This document shows positions 50,654 through 59,853 of a stretch of DNA of 64,000 nucleotides, one piece after another. Source of the DNA: Arthrobacter sp. 135MFCol5.1. Lineage in GTDB: Bacteria; Actinomycetota; Actinomycetes; Actinomycetales; Micrococcaceae. Location: contig NZ_KB895453.1 in NCBI RefSeq assembly GCF_000374865.1, positions 186,001-250,000 on the forward strand, given 5' to 3'. The first letter of the stretch is position 1, and every line of letters begins with the position of its first letter. The position numbers and the translations under genes are program-made. Under the pieces are notes generated by a model. That model did not search any database. It saw only the letters and a list, made by a program, of their open reading frames with translations, and was not told the DNA's origin.

Positions 50654-51682
50654 GTGTCGGAAGAGCTGAGCGAAGACGATCTTGCCCTGATCCAGGTCCT
50701 GCAGGCCTCCCCGCGGCTGGGCTGGGCGGATGCTGCCAAGGTCCTCGGCGTACACCCCACCACGTTGGCCGCCCGCTGGGAGCGGCTGACGTCGAGCGGC
50801 GCATCGTGGGTTACTGCCCACCTTGCCGGGGATCCGAAGCAGATGCTCCTGGCCTACGTTGCGGTGGACTGCGAGATGACCCGGCGCGAAAGCGTCACAG
50901 CCCAGCTGGCAGCCGTCCCGGAGATCGTCACCGTGGAAGAGGCGGCCAGCAACCGGGACCTGATGCTGACCGTCATCACCCGCTCGCTGGAGGAATTCAG
51001 CGCCAAGATCGTCTCCAGGCTCAAGGCCATCGAGGGCCTGACCAAGTACCAGGTGGCCCTTTGCACGCGGCTGCACAGCAGCGGGGACGACTGGAGGCTG
51101 AACGTCCTGAGCCGGTCTCAGCTGGCTGCACTCCGGGCGCTCGGTACCCAGCCCATGTCCGAACCGGGTCCGGCCGCGGGCCGGCTGCCGGAGAGCCACC
51201 TCGACCTCCTGCCGTTTTTGGCCAGGGACGGCCGCGCCACCGCCGCGGACATTGCCCGCGCGCTGGGCCGCCACCCGGCCACGACGCAGCGCCAGCTGAA
51301 CCGGGTGCTGGCCAGCGGCATCCTGTCCTTCCGCTGCGAAATCGCCCAGCGCTATTCGTCGTTCCCGGTGACGTGCCAATGGTTTGTCAACGTCCCGGCC
51401 GGCGGCCACGATGCGGCGGCGGCGGAAATCCGGACCATCAGCAACGTCAGGCTGAGTGCCTCAACCACAGGACCCACCAACTTCGTGATCATCATGTGGC
51501 TGCACTCGCTCGCCGACATCATGTCGGCCGAGCTGGCGCTGCAGCAGAAGGTGCCCGGCATCGAGATCGTCGAAAGCGCGGTGATGCTGCGGACGGTCAA
51601 GCGGGTTGGTTGGATGCTGCGGGAAGATACGACGGCGACCGGTGCCGTGGTGCATGAAGCGAGCCTGGGCGCTGCAGAGTGA
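50654..51682 (+). CDS. Two-module Lrp/AsnC-type regulator
   Basis: Regulator of 342 residues, about twice the usual Lrp length. The first helix-turn-helix (about 5-55, SEDDLALIQVLQASPRLGWADAAKVLG) is followed by an AsnC ligand-binding region (about 60-150). A second helix-turn-helix (about 180-235, LLPFLARDGRATAADIARALGRHPATTQR) and a second AsnC-like region complete it. The GTG start at 50654 has AAGGAAGAG upstream. It is divergent from the M20 amidohydrolase gene (130-bp gap), the natural target, with amino acid or acyl-amino acid as probable effector. Confidence 0.88.
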   Translation: MSEELSEDDLALIQVLQASPRLGWADAAKVLGVHPTTLAARWERLTSSGASWVTAHLAGDPKQMLLAYVAVDCEMTRRESVTAQLAAVPEIVTVEEAASNRDLMLTVITRSLEEFSAKIVSRLKAIEGLTKYQVALCTRLHSSGDDWRLNVLSRSQLAALRALGTQPMSEPGPAAGRLPESHLDLLPFLARDGRATAADIARALGRHPATTQRQLNRVLASGILSFRCEIAQRYSSFPVTCQWFVNVPAGGHDAAAAEIRTISNVRLSASTTGPTNFVIIMWLHSLADIMSAELALQQKVPGIEIVESAVMLRTVKRVGWMLREDTTATGAVVHEASLGAAE

Positions 51683-51694
51683 GGGCGCGGTGCG

Positions 51695-52723
51695 CTACGC
51701 CGTGCGGCCGCCGCCGGCCTCGCTGCTTGCCTGCCGCACGTTCTTCCTGTCCCGGATGCTGAGGAGCACTGCTCCGGCAGTCCCGATGCCCAGGGCCACG
51801 AGGATACTGGGCCCGGCTCCGCCCGCCGGCCCGAGGGTAGCCGCCAGGATCTGGCGCGACAGCATGGCCATCTCCTGGAAGTCGCCAAGGTAGACGCGGG
51901 TCCCGAGGACGTAGTTCACGCTGGTGAAGAGCGCTGGGACAAGCCAGAGCAGGGCTGCGTCGGCTGCCCACACCAGGAGCCGGACGAGCGGCCTGAATCC
52001 ACACCACGCCAAGGCCACGCCAACCAGGACCGCCGGAAGCCAGCGCCACGCCATGCTGATCGGGGCGGGGACGGCGTCCGCGCCCGCCATGAAGGTGGTG
52101 GCGGCGGCCAGCCAGGAGGCGAAGGGCACGGCCATGAAGCCGACGCCCAGCGCGGCCACGGCGCGGGATCTTGCGGCGAGCATCAGCAGCGCCAAGACGC
52201 CGGCAGCTATGGCTGCGATGGTGCCCCCCAGCAGGCCGGCGAAGTACAGGGCTGAGCTGGATCCGGGCGCCAATCCACTGTTGAGTGCGCTGAATGACTG
52301 GATGGTGGCACCTGTATGGACCAGCAGCACGCCGGACAGGGCGCCGGCCGTAGTGAGGCCGCGGCGGCCCGGTTTCCACACGCGGAGGGCCAAGCCCGCG
52401 GCCGCGGCGCCAACGGTCAAGAGCGCCACAATGGTTGTACCCCGGTATTGGCTCAGCGGCAGGAACGTGAGGGGCATGTCCGCCGGAAGGGCGTCGCTGG
52501 CCCACAGATTCTGCAGCGGGAGCCGGGCTCCCGTAGCCAGCCACGGAGCGAGTCCCACGAGTGCGGCAGCGATGCCGAGCAGGACGGCGATGCCGGTTTC
52601 CGCGGCCGGAGTCCGGCCTGCGGGCGTGCGGTCGGTCCGGCCGCGGCGCCGGGAGGCTGGGTCCGTGACGGATGTTCCGGTGTCCTGCGGCGGGCGGGTC
52701 GTGTCCTGCGCGGGGTCTTCCAT
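51695..52723 (-). CDS. Multi-spanning membrane protein of unknown function
   Basis: Unrecognised protein of 342 residues with a charged, proline-rich N-terminus (about 1-40) and roughly eight hydrophobic helices, for example GIAVLLGIAAALVGLAPWLA and GVLALLMLAARS. Many Ala, Gly and Leu residues and few conserved-looking polar motifs are seen. There is a glycine-rich loop and a basic cytoplasmic tail. AAAGGGA precedes the ATG. It is convergent with the Lrp-type gene (12-bp gap) and divergent from dctA. No function is proposed. Confidence 0.7.
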   Translation of the reverse strand: MEDPAQDTTRPPQDTGTSVTDPASRRRGRTDRTPAGRTPAAETGIAVLLGIAAALVGLAPWLATGARLPLQNLWASDALPADMPLTFLPLSQYRGTTIVALLTVGAAAAGLALRVWKPGRRGLTTAGALSGVLLVHTGATIQSFSALNSGLAPGSSSALYFAGLLGGTIAAIAAGVLALLMLAARSRAVAALGVGFMAVPFASWLAAATTFMAGADAVPAPISMAWRWLPAVLVGVALAWCGFRPLVRLLVWAADAALLWLVPALFTSVNYVLGTRVYLGDFQEMAMLSRQILAATLGPAGGAGPSILVALGIGTAGAVLLSIRDRKNVRQASSEAGGGRTA

Positions 52724-52805
52724 GGGGTCCCTTTGTTCGCCGACGTTGCTGGTCCGCCGGTGCGGCCTTGGCTGGTTGGACTATAGCCGCAGCAATAATA
52801 CAGCG

Positions 52806-52834
52806 TGTGGAATAAATACTTTAATATTTCCGCA
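52806..52834. promoter_or_regulatory. AT-rich palindrome in the dctA upstream region
   Basis: TGTGGAA (52806-52812) and TTCCGCA (52828-52834) form an inverted repeat (one mismatch) around a 15-base AT core, in an island of low G+C between two divergent genes. It looks like an operator or an activator site. Its half-site resembles the TTCCGC boxes at uraD and hyi, but the spacing differs. Confidence 0.4.
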
Positions 52835-52961
52835 TTACGGATTTATCTTTCCGGAAACATGGGTTACCTACGTTTGGGATGACCCTGCGGCGTTCTGGCG
52901 CCGCCATCCGAAGCAGGCGCCGCTCCCGTATGGCGTCCTTCCCAACGAACAGGCACACAGC

Positions 52962-54431
52962 ATGAAGATCACCGCCTCCACCACGCCGCTGCCGCCGGCC
53001 CAGGATGCACTCAGGAAGCCGTTGTACAGGTCCCTTTTCATCCAGATCCTCGTGGCGGTGGTGGCGGGCATCCTCATCGGCCACTTCTGGCCGGACCTCG
53101 GCGCAGGACTCCGCCCGCTCGGCGACGGCTTCATCCAGCTGATCAAGATGATCATTGCGCCGCTCATCTTCCTGGTGATCGTCACCGGCATCGCTGCGGT
53201 CAGCGACGTCAAGGCCGTGGGCCGGGTGGGTGTCAAAGCCTTGGCGTACTTCACTGGCGCCACGCTGTTCGCCTTGGTCTTCGGGCTCGTGGTCGCCAAC
53301 CTGGTGCAGCCGGGCGCCGGCCTCAACATCGATCCCGCCACGCTGTCCCAGGACGCACTCAACGCCAAAACCTCCACCGCCCCGCCCAAGGATGCCGGCG
53401 CCTTCCTGCTCGGCATCATCCCCACCAGCGTCGTTGGCGCCTTTGCCGGCAACAACCTCCTCCAGGTCCTCTGTTTCTCCGTCTTCTTCGGCGCGGCGAT
53501 CGTCGTCGTCGGCCGTGAACGCTGCCTGCCAGTGATCACCCTGATGGAAACCGTGCTGGAACTGTTCTTCAAGATCATGGGCTGGGTGATGCGTGCCGCG
53601 CCCGTGGGAGCGTTTGGCGCCATGGCCTTCATCATCGGCCAGTACGGCCTCGATTCCCTCGGGACCTACGCGGTGCTGATCGCCGCCTGCTACGGCGCCG
53701 CAGCAGTGTTCATCGGGCTCCTCTTCGTGGTGGCATGGGCCTACCCCAGGGTGCCGCTGTGGCAGTTCCTCAAGTACACCCGGGAGGAATTCCTGCTGGC
53801 CCTGGGCACGGCATCCACCGAGTCCGTCCTGCCGCGGATCATGACCAAACTGACCAACGCGGGCTGCTCCCGCGCCACTACGGGCCTAGTGGTTCCCACC
53901 GGCTACTCGTTCAACCTGGACGGAGCAGCCATCTACCTCTCCATCTCCCTGCTCTTCCTGGCCCAGGCCTTTGGCTACAACCTTGACCTGGGCCAGCAGC
54001 TCGCGGCCCTGGGCATCCTGATGCTGACGTCCAAGGGCATGGCCGGAGTTCCCGGATCTGCCTTCCTTGCCTTGTCCGCAACCGCTGGTGCGCTGGGCAT
54101 CTTCCCGGTAGCCGGCGTCGCGCTCCTCCTCGGCGCCGACCGACTCATGGATTCCATGCGTGTTGTGGTGAACCTGCTGGGCAACTGCGTGGCTACGTTT
54201 GTGGTGGCCAAATGGGAAGGACAGTTCGATCGCGAGGCCATGCTCCGGGCGTTCGCCGGCGGGGACGCTGCGACGGAATCCGTCGGTGGAGGCACGACGA
54301 CGGCAGCCGAGGGACAGCCGGACGTTGCCGCGGTGCCGCAGGGGGAGGCAGCGGGACCCGGCGCCGAGTTCACGCACCCGGGCGCAGTGACTGCACAGCC
54401 GGCAAGCGCTGCGTCGGCGGCAGTCCGGTAG
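52962..54431 (+). CDS. dctA: C4-dicarboxylate transporter, DAACS family
   Basis: Sodium- or proton-coupled dicarboxylate symporter of 489 residues. The family features are a first helix region RSLFIQILVAVVAGILIGHFWP, FIQLIKMIIAPLIFLVIVTGI, the serine-rich loop LGTASTESVLPR, the substrate motif VPTGYSFNLDGAAIYL, and LTSKGMAGVPGSAFLALSA. The last 60 residues are a disordered Ala/Gly/Thr tail not usual in DctA (about 430-440 residues). The ATG at 52962 begins the proper N-terminus; the long open frame upstream covers another gene and is not coding. Confidence 0.93.
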   Translation: MKITASTTPLPPAQDALRKPLYRSLFIQILVAVVAGILIGHFWPDLGAGLRPLGDGFIQLIKMIIAPLIFLVIVTGIAAVSDVKAVGRVGVKALAYFTGATLFALVFGLVVANLVQPGAGLNIDPATLSQDALNAKTSTAPPKDAGAFLLGIIPTSVVGAFAGNNLLQVLCFSVFFGAAIVVVGRERCLPVITLMETVLELFFKIMGWVMRAAPVGAFGAMAFIIGQYGLDSLGTYAVLIAACYGAAAVFIGLLFVVAWAYPRVPLWQFLKYTREEFLLALGTASTESVLPRIMTKLTNAGCSRATTGLVVPTGYSFNLDGAAIYLSISLLFLAQAFGYNLDLGQQLAALGILMLTSKGMAGVPGSAFLALSATAGALGIFPVAGVALLLGADRLMDSMRVVVNLLGNCVATFVVAKWEGQFDREAMLRAFAGGDAATESVGGGTTTAAEGQPDVAAVPQGEAAGPGAEFTHPGAVTAQPASAASAAVR

Positions 54432-54540
54432 GCACGCGCGTCCCGGCCGCCTGTCCTGCCTTCCGCGCCCACCATGTTGCCCCCGCCCGGCGGTCCGTCC
54501 CCCTGAGACTGTTGTCCGGCCCGTGTTGCACACTGTCCCT

Positions 54541-54840
54541 ATGACTTTTGCCAATGTGGGAATGCTCGGAACCAAGCCCGGCCAGCGCGATGCCCTGGTG
54601 GCCATCCTGCTCCGGCCCAAGCCCGGGATGAGGGAGGCCGGCTGCCTGCTGTACGAGGTGGGGGTGAATGACGAGGTTCCGGACACGGTTTTCGTCTCCG
54701 AACTCTGGGAATCCGCCGAGGCGCACCAGGCATCACTGCAGTTGGACAGCACGCGCGCAGCCATCGCTGAGGCCATGCCGTTGCTGTCCGGGGAAATGGC
54801 CGGCCACCGGTTCACGGTGTTGGGCTCGCCGCTGGAGTAG
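54541..54840 (+). CDS. Antibiotic-biosynthesis-monooxygenase (ABM) domain protein
   Basis: Small ferredoxin-like alpha/beta barrel protein of 99 residues with the YgiN pattern: KPGQRDALVAILL, CLLYEVGVND, FVSELWESAEAHQASL. Such proteins are dimers acting as quinol or aromatic monooxygenases, or have unknown metabolic roles. It stands 109 bp after dctA without obvious functional link. ATG at 54541 was preferred over a GTG six codons earlier. Confidence 0.82.
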   Translation: MTFANVGMLGTKPGQRDALVAILLRPKPGMREAGCLLYEVGVNDEVPDTVFVSELWESAEAHQASLQLDSTRAAIAEAMPLLSGEMAGHRFTVLGSPLE

Positions 54841-54953
54841 GCCGGTGCGCGCCACTCGTTGAAACGCCCGGATTCCGGAGCGGGAATTTTGTTCCGGGAT
54901 CCGGGTACCGTTCCAGCCTGAGTGGACTACGGTAATCGGGGTAAGGAGGACAC

Positions 54954-55829
54954 ATGAAACCGCTGCCCGCGCTTGAACTTGTCACCCGCCTCGAGGACGC
55001 CGACTGGCTTGATCCCCTGGCCAAGAGTGTCCGGAAAGCCGTAAAGAAGGTCATCCCGGCCCGTTGGGCCCGCGATGTCCTGCACGGCGTCCCTGTCGGC
55101 CACCCGGTCCATCCCCTCGCCGTCCAGGTGCCTATTGGCGCTTGGCTTTCGGCCGGCGTGCTTGATGCAGTTCCGGGAGGCGAGAAGGCCGCCAGGCTCC
55201 TGATTGGAGTCGGCGCGGCCAGCGTGGTTCCGTCCGCCCTGGCCGGGTTCACCGACTGGTCGCAGCTGCACCCGCAGCAGCAACGGGTGGGGCTGGTGCA
55301 CGCAGCGGCCAACGTCACGGCCACCGGGCTTTACCTTGCCTCGCTGGTGCAGAGGGCAAGGGGCAGCCAAGGCAGCGGCAAGGTGCTGGCGTACCTGGGG
55401 CTGGCCACGGTGAGCGCCGGCGGCTTCCTGGGCGGCCACCTCACGTACCGGCAAGCCGCCGGGGTGAACCACAGCGAGGAAATCCCGCACCGGTTCCCGT
55501 CCGGCTGGCAGCCCTTGGCGCCGTTGGTTGACCTGCCCGAAGGCGGCCTCCACAAGCGCGACGTGGCCGGGATCCCCCTGCTGGTCCACCGCGAGGGTGG
55601 CACCGTCAACGTCCTGTCCGACGTTTGCAGCCACCTTTCCGGACCGCTTCATGAAGGCAAGGTCAAGGACGACGGCGGGGACCCGTGCGTCGTCTGCCCT
55701 TGGCACCGGAGTACCTTTTCGCTGCGGACCGGCGAGGTCAAGGCCGGGCCTGCCACCGCCCGCCAGCCGGTCTTCGAAACGCGCACCAATGGCGGCCTCG
55801 TGGAGGTGTGCCTGCCCGGGGCTGACTGA
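54954..55829 (+). CDS. DUF2231 membrane domain fused to Rieske [2Fe-2S] domain
   Basis: Protein of 291 residues. The N-terminal half (about 40-165) is a DUF2231-like four-helix membrane domain with GHPVHPLAVQVPIGAWL. The C-terminal half (about 180-288) is a Rieske ferredoxin domain with CSHLSGPLHEG and CPWHRSTFSLRTG, the C-x-H / C-x2-H cluster ligands. A GTAAGGAGG ribosome site precedes the ATG. It may be a membrane electron carrier; no partner oxidase is adjacent. Such fusions recur in actinobacteria but lack a firm function. Confidence 0.88.
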   Translation: MKPLPALELVTRLEDADWLDPLAKSVRKAVKKVIPARWARDVLHGVPVGHPVHPLAVQVPIGAWLSAGVLDAVPGGEKAARLLIGVGAASVVPSALAGFTDWSQLHPQQQRVGLVHAAANVTATGLYLASLVQRARGSQGSGKVLAYLGLATVSAGGFLGGHLTYRQAAGVNHSEEIPHRFPSGWQPLAPLVDLPEGGLHKRDVAGIPLLVHREGGTVNVLSDVCSHLSGPLHEGKVKDDGGDPCVVCPWHRSTFSLRTGEVKAGPATARQPVFETRTNGGLVEVCLPGAD

Positions 55830-55999
55830 GCGGGGAGCCCCGGCCTGCGCGCCAAGGCCGTTCGGCCCTACTGCGCGGTACGGAACGACGAAAGAATTGG
55901 CCCATGGCGGGTGCCGGCGGAGTGGAACCATGAGTCAACGCCGCAGCGTCAACATGGAGCTGCGTTCGGTGATACGCCACGCGGGGGTGCGACTGGACG

Positions 56000-56827
56000 A
56001 TGCGTGTTTCTGAACCCCGGGAGATCGCTTCCGGCCTCCTGCTCCTGACCTCCGGCAGCGGGCCACTGGCTTCGAACTTCTACCTTGTCCGGACCGGGCC
56101 GGCCTGGGTGCTGGTGGACTGCGGTTGGGGAAGCGGCGCGGAACCAGCACGCATCGCCGTTGAGCGCGTCCTCGGGCCGGGGGCGAAACCTGACGCGATC
56201 TTCCTGACCCACATCCACCCGGACCATTCCGGCGCCGCGGGCGCGTTGGCCCGCGCGTGGAAGGTGCCGGTGTACGCCCACCAGGCCGAGTTGCCCATGG
56301 CTGCCGGAAGATATGTCCCCGCGCGGTCCATGCCGCTGGACCGGTGGATTACAGCCCCGCTGATGTGGTCGCTGCCGGCCCGTGCGCGTCGCAGGATTGA
56401 GGCCGCGGGTGACATTTCGGACCTCGTGCGGCCCCTTCCCCGCAGCGGTGAGGTGCCGGGCATGCCCGGATGGGTGGCGGTGCCCACGCCGGGCCATACC
56501 GCCGGGCACGTTGCCTACTGGCGCGCAGGCGACGGCGTCCTCATCACCGGCGACGCAATCGTCACGGTGAACCTGAACTCCCTCGGCGGGATTCTGCTGG
56601 GATTGCCCGACCTGTCCGGGCCGCCCTGGTACACCACGTGGAACATGGACGTGGCCAAGGCCTCGGTCACGCGGCTTGCCGGACTGGGGCCCCGCCTGCT
56701 GGCGCCCGGGCACGGGCAGCCGCTGACTTTCGGGATCGCTCCCCGGTTGCGTGCACTGGCCGCGAAGGAGCCAAGGCAGCGGACCGCATTTCGGCGGCGC
56801 GCCGCGGGAGCACCCGGGGCTGTCTAA
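56000..56827 (+). CDS. MBL-fold metallohydrolase
   Basis: Metallo-beta-lactamase-fold protein of 275 residues with LTHIHPDHSGAAGAL, a TPGHTAGHVAYW segment, LITGDAIV and LAPGHGQPL, the full set of metal ligands. Length and the spacer between motifs resemble glyoxalase-II-like or N-acyl-homoserine lactonase-like members. The substrate is unknown. The 170 bases before it show no gene. Confidence 0.88.
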   Translation: MRVSEPREIASGLLLLTSGSGPLASNFYLVRTGPAWVLVDCGWGSGAEPARIAVERVLGPGAKPDAIFLTHIHPDHSGAAGALARAWKVPVYAHQAELPMAAGRYVPARSMPLDRWITAPLMWSLPARARRRIEAAGDISDLVRPLPRSGEVPGMPGWVAVPTPGHTAGHVAYWRAGDGVLITGDAIVTVNLNSLGGILLGLPDLSGPPWYTTWNMDVAKASVTRLAGLGPRLLAPGHGQPLTFGIAPRLRALAAKEPRQRTAFRRRAAGAPGAV

Positions 56828-56941
56828 TGTGCGGCGATCGAAGCGTCGCCGCTTTGCGGCCGCGGTTCCTCCGGGGCTGGTCAGGCCTAAAGTTCTCAGT
56901 CAGCACAGGAACCACAACAAAATACTCAAACGGAGGCCATC

Positions 56942-57319
56942 ATGACGAGCGATAAGAACCGGCCTGACGTCTTTACGCGTTTTACCACCAGGACGGCCAA
57001 GATACTCGGACACGCCTGGGTATTCGTCCTCGCCGTGGCTGTACTCATTGTGTGGGCCTTGACCGGTCCGCTGCTGGGGTTTTCAGACACCTGGCAGCTG
57101 GTCATCAATACCAGTACGACCATTGTGACGTTCCTGATGGTCTTCATCATCCAGAACACCCAAAACAGGGACACCGCCGCCCTGCATGTGAAGCTCGATG
57201 CGCTGATGCTCGAACTCAAGATCAGCAACGCGAAGCTGTACGAGGCCGAAGAGGAAGGCGAAAAAGAAATTGAGCGGCAGCGCCGACGGATCGAGGAAGC
57301 AGCCGAAGACGGCGGATAG
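56942..57319 (+). CDS. Low-affinity iron permease family membrane protein
   Basis: Protein of 125 residues with two helices (about 25-43 and 53-72) joined by a short loop, followed by IIQNTQNRDTAALHVKLDAL and a charged coiled tail rich in Glu and Arg. This is the pattern of the Fet4-related iron_permease family of bacteria, which are about 120-160 residues. Whether the short bacterial forms move iron is not settled. The start is at 56942. Confidence 0.85.
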   Translation: MTSDKNRPDVFTRFTTRTAKILGHAWVFVLAVAVLIVWALTGPLLGFSDTWQLVINTSTTIVTFLMVFIIQNTQNRDTAALHVKLDALMLELKISNAKLYEAEEEGEKEIERQRRRIEEAAEDGG

Positions 57320-57415
57320 CAGGGTACCTGTCGTAGGTGCTGGACGATCCGGCGGCGGCTGCATAGCCTGAAATTGACCGCACCAACGGAACTGCGACAG
57401 GGCGGAGGTCCCCTC

Positions 57416-57763
57416 ATGACCATCAAGCTGAACGACGCCGGACTTCGTCAGGCCCGGAAGCTGATCAAGGACTCCAGAATCACGCGCGATGCCCGCGACG
57501 ACTGGAGCGAACATGCCCCGGACACGGAGCAGGAAAATGCGTACATAGACAAGCACGGCTACACCGAATACGGCACCTGGCACCTGGGCGAAGACAGCGA
57601 CAAAACCCCCGAAACGAAGGGCCGGTACAGCTTTCCCTTCGGGGATTTCCGCCGGCTGCACAGGTGCGCCGTGCTGGCCATCGAAAGCCGGGCCGCCCAA
57701 AACAACTACGACGACATCGCCAAGGCGGCAAAGTCGCTGCTTGAGGAACTCGACAAGGACTAG
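57416..57763 (+). CDS. Conserved hypothetical protein
   Basis: Soluble protein of 115 residues of a type common in actinobacteria. It has KLIKDSRITRDARDDWSEHAP, a YTEYGTWHLGEDSD segment and YSFPFGDFRRLHRCAVLAIESRAAQ. No catalytic signature is apparent. GGAGG eight bases before the ATG sets the start at 57416. It follows the iron-permease-like gene by 96 bp. Confidence 0.8.
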   Translation: MTIKLNDAGLRQARKLIKDSRITRDARDDWSEHAPDTEQENAYIDKHGYTEYGTWHLGEDSDKTPETKGRYSFPFGDFRRLHRCAVLAIESRAAQNNYDDIAKAAKSLLEELDKD

Positions 57764-57800
57764 TCGGCCCGGCCAGATCTGCCATGAACGCAGGTGATGA

Positions 57801-57824
57801 GCCCGGGACCATGCTGGACCGGGC
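57801..57824 (-). terminator. Weak terminator-like hairpin after nagA
   Basis: GCCCGG (57801-57806) pairs with CCGGGC (57819-57824), with partial pairing inside, 30 bases beyond the nagA stop and between convergent genes. There is no T-run. Confidence 0.4.
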
Positions 57825-57854
57825 CCAAACACCCGCGGAGCCTGCCCCGATTGC

Positions 57855-59054
57855 TCAGCTGGGTGCGCTGGCCCATTGGCCCCTGCGCAGCACTGCCGCC
57901 AGGCTCAGGTCGTGGTCAAGGACCACGACGTCGGCCTGCATCCCGGCGCGCAGGTCACCGGCCTGCGCCGAGAGACCCAACAATGATGCGGGGACGGCGG
58001 AGGCGGAGGTGACGGCATCCCGCAAGGGAACGCCGGCAGCCACGCAGGAGCGGATGACATCCAGCAACGTGCTGGTACCCCCGGCAATGGCACCCGTGGC
58101 GTCAACCCGGGCTACGCCGCCGGCAACCGTCACGGCGAGGGAGCCCAGCATGTACTGCCCATCCTCCAGGCCGGTGGCGGCCATCGAGTCGGTCACCAGC
58201 GTGATGTTCTCCGGGCCCACGAGGTCAAACACCAACTTCACGGTTTCCGGGGCAAGGTGAACGCCATCGGCAATCAGCTCCACCACGGCCTGCCCGGCCT
58301 TGGCCGCACTGAGGCTCGCCGATACCGGCCCGGGCGAGCGGTGGTGCAGTGGCGGCATGGCATTGAACAGGTGGGTCACCGTTGGCCGGTTCCTCCCGGT
58401 CGCGTTGCCGGCCGAATCCAAAGCCTCCGCCGCGCGTGCCAGGAAGGCTGCCGCCGTCGCATGGTCCGCGGCGGTGTGGCCCAGGGACGGAATGATCCCT
58501 TGGGCCGCAAGCCGGACCGCAAGTTCGGAGGCACCCGGCAGCTCTGCCGCGAGGGTCATCGATACCAGGGATTTCCCCGCCGTGGCCAGCATGCGGGCCA
58601 CCAAATCCGGATCGGGTTCCAGGAGCAGGCCGGGATCGTGCGCACCGCACTGGTGGCCCGAGAGGAACGGACCTTCCAGGTGCGAGCCGGCAACCAGCTC
58701 CTGGCCCGCCAGCTCCCTTAGCATTCCAAGGTTCCGCACCAGGTCCCCGGGCTTTCCGGTGACCAGGCTTGCCACCAGCGTGGTGGTTCCACGGCTGTGC
58801 AGGTAGTGCGCCGCCCGCGCCGCGCCATCGGGATCGCCCTCCGAGAAATCCGAACCATAGGCGCCGTGGCAGTGCACGTCCACGAGGCCCGGCATCAAGA
58901 CCCGGCCGGCGGGTGCCTCGGGCGGAAGAACCCCGGGGAAGCCCCGCGCCGGCCCGGCGAAGGTGACCAGGCCGCCGTCGGCCGCCACCACTCCATCCGC
59001 AACATCCAGCGAGGCGGTGACTATGCGGCCGCGAAGAACAACGTCATCGCCCAT
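57855..59054 (-). CDS. nagA: N-acetylglucosamine-6-phosphate deacetylase
   Basis: Amidohydrolase-fold enzyme of 399 residues that removes acetate from GlcNAc-6-phosphate. The metal and substrate motifs DVHCHGAYGSDF, GSHLEGPFLS, LGHTAADH, THLFNAMPPLHHRSPG and VTDSMAATG are all present. The start at 59054 has AAGGAC upstream and overlaps the cutC stop by eleven bases. It is the last gene of EIIC-nagB-cutC-nagA. Confidence 0.95.
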   Translation of the reverse strand: MGDDVVLRGRIVTASLDVADGVVAADGGLVTFAGPARGFPGVLPPEAPAGRVLMPGLVDVHCHGAYGSDFSEGDPDGAARAAHYLHSRGTTTLVASLVTGKPGDLVRNLGMLRELAGQELVAGSHLEGPFLSGHQCGAHDPGLLLEPDPDLVARMLATAGKSLVSMTLAAELPGASELAVRLAAQGIIPSLGHTAADHATAAAFLARAAEALDSAGNATGRNRPTVTHLFNAMPPLHHRSPGPVSASLSAAKAGQAVVELIADGVHLAPETVKLVFDLVGPENITLVTDSMAATGLEDGQYMLGSLAVTVAGGVARVDATGAIAGGTSTLLDVIRSCVAAGVPLRDAVTSASAVPASLLGLSAQAGDLRAGMQADVVVLDHDLSLAAVLRRGQWASAPS

Positions 59055-59853
59055 GGTTCAAGGTCCTTTGTTCGGTGGAATCATCGATGGAAACAGCAGC
59101 GGCAATATGTGCTGCCAGTGCGGGGTCCGCGGCGCCGGACCGGTCTCCGCCGCCCGCAGCGCCGCCGTGCCGGGGCCGCGCCGAGGTGTGCACGGCATGG
59201 ACCCCCGCTTCAAGGAGTGACGGTACCAGCGCCAGGGTGACGCCCCCGCCGGCCATAATCTGGACCGATGGCGCACTGTGGCGTCCCTGCTGCACAAGCC
59301 GGCCCAGCATTTCCAACCCCGCGGCGCAGTCGGGACCGCCCCCACTGGTGAGGACGCGGTCAACTCCGGCGTGCTCCAGTAAGGAGAGCACCTCGGCCGG
59401 GTCGGCACCAGCTGCCAGGGCTGCGTCGAACGCGCGGTGGAACGTGATTTCGGCTTCCGGTTTCACGGCCCGCGCAGCAGCCACGATGCGGCGGATCGCC
59501 GGGATGTCCGGGCTGCCGTCCGGGGACAGGACACCAACCACCACACCCGCGGCTCCGGCGGCCAAAGCCGCGGTGGCATCGTGCTCGATGACATCGAGCT
59601 CTTCCGGCGAATAGCTGAAGTCGCCGGGCCGCGGACGCACCAGGACATGGACGGGAAGTCCCAGGCCGCAGGCCTGCCCGATGGTGCCGATGCTCGGCGT
59701 GATGCCCTCTGTTTCCGCCAGGGCGGCGCACAGTTCAACGCGGGCAGCGCCCACGGCAGCGGCCAGCCGGACGCCGCCGGCATTCTCCACCGCCAACTCC
59801 AACTGCACGGTCCCGGCCCTGGGCACCCGCCTGGAGCTCAGAGTCCCTGCCAT
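59044..59853 (-). CDS. CutC-family TIM-barrel protein
   Basis: Protein of 269 residues of the CutC family: [28 protein letters not shown] at the N-terminus, [47 protein letters not shown] and a late HTSARP. CutC was linked to copper tolerance in E. coli, but the family function is disputed. Here it overlaps nagB by 16 bases and nagA by 11, so it is translated with amino-sugar enzymes. A role in amino-sugar metabolism is therefore more likely than copper handling. No copper gene lies near. Confidence 0.88.
   Translation of the reverse strand: MAGTLSSRRVPRAGTVQLELAVENAGGVRLAAAVGAARVELCAALAETEGITPSIGTIGQACGLGLPVHVLVRPRPGDFSYSPEELDVIEHDATAALAAGAAGVVVGVLSPDGSPDIPAIRRIVAAARAVKPEAEITFHRAFDAALAAGADPAEVLSLLEHAGVDRVLTSGGGPDCAAGLEMLGRLVQQGRHSAPSVQIMAGGGVTLALVPSLLEAGVHAVHTSARPRHGGAAGGGDRSGAADPALAAHIAAAVSIDDSTEQRTLNHGR

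Noticed and set aside
51924..52961. In-frame N-terminal extension of dctA
   Set aside because: It covers another gene on the opposite strand and the AT-rich promoter. The DctA family start is at 52962.
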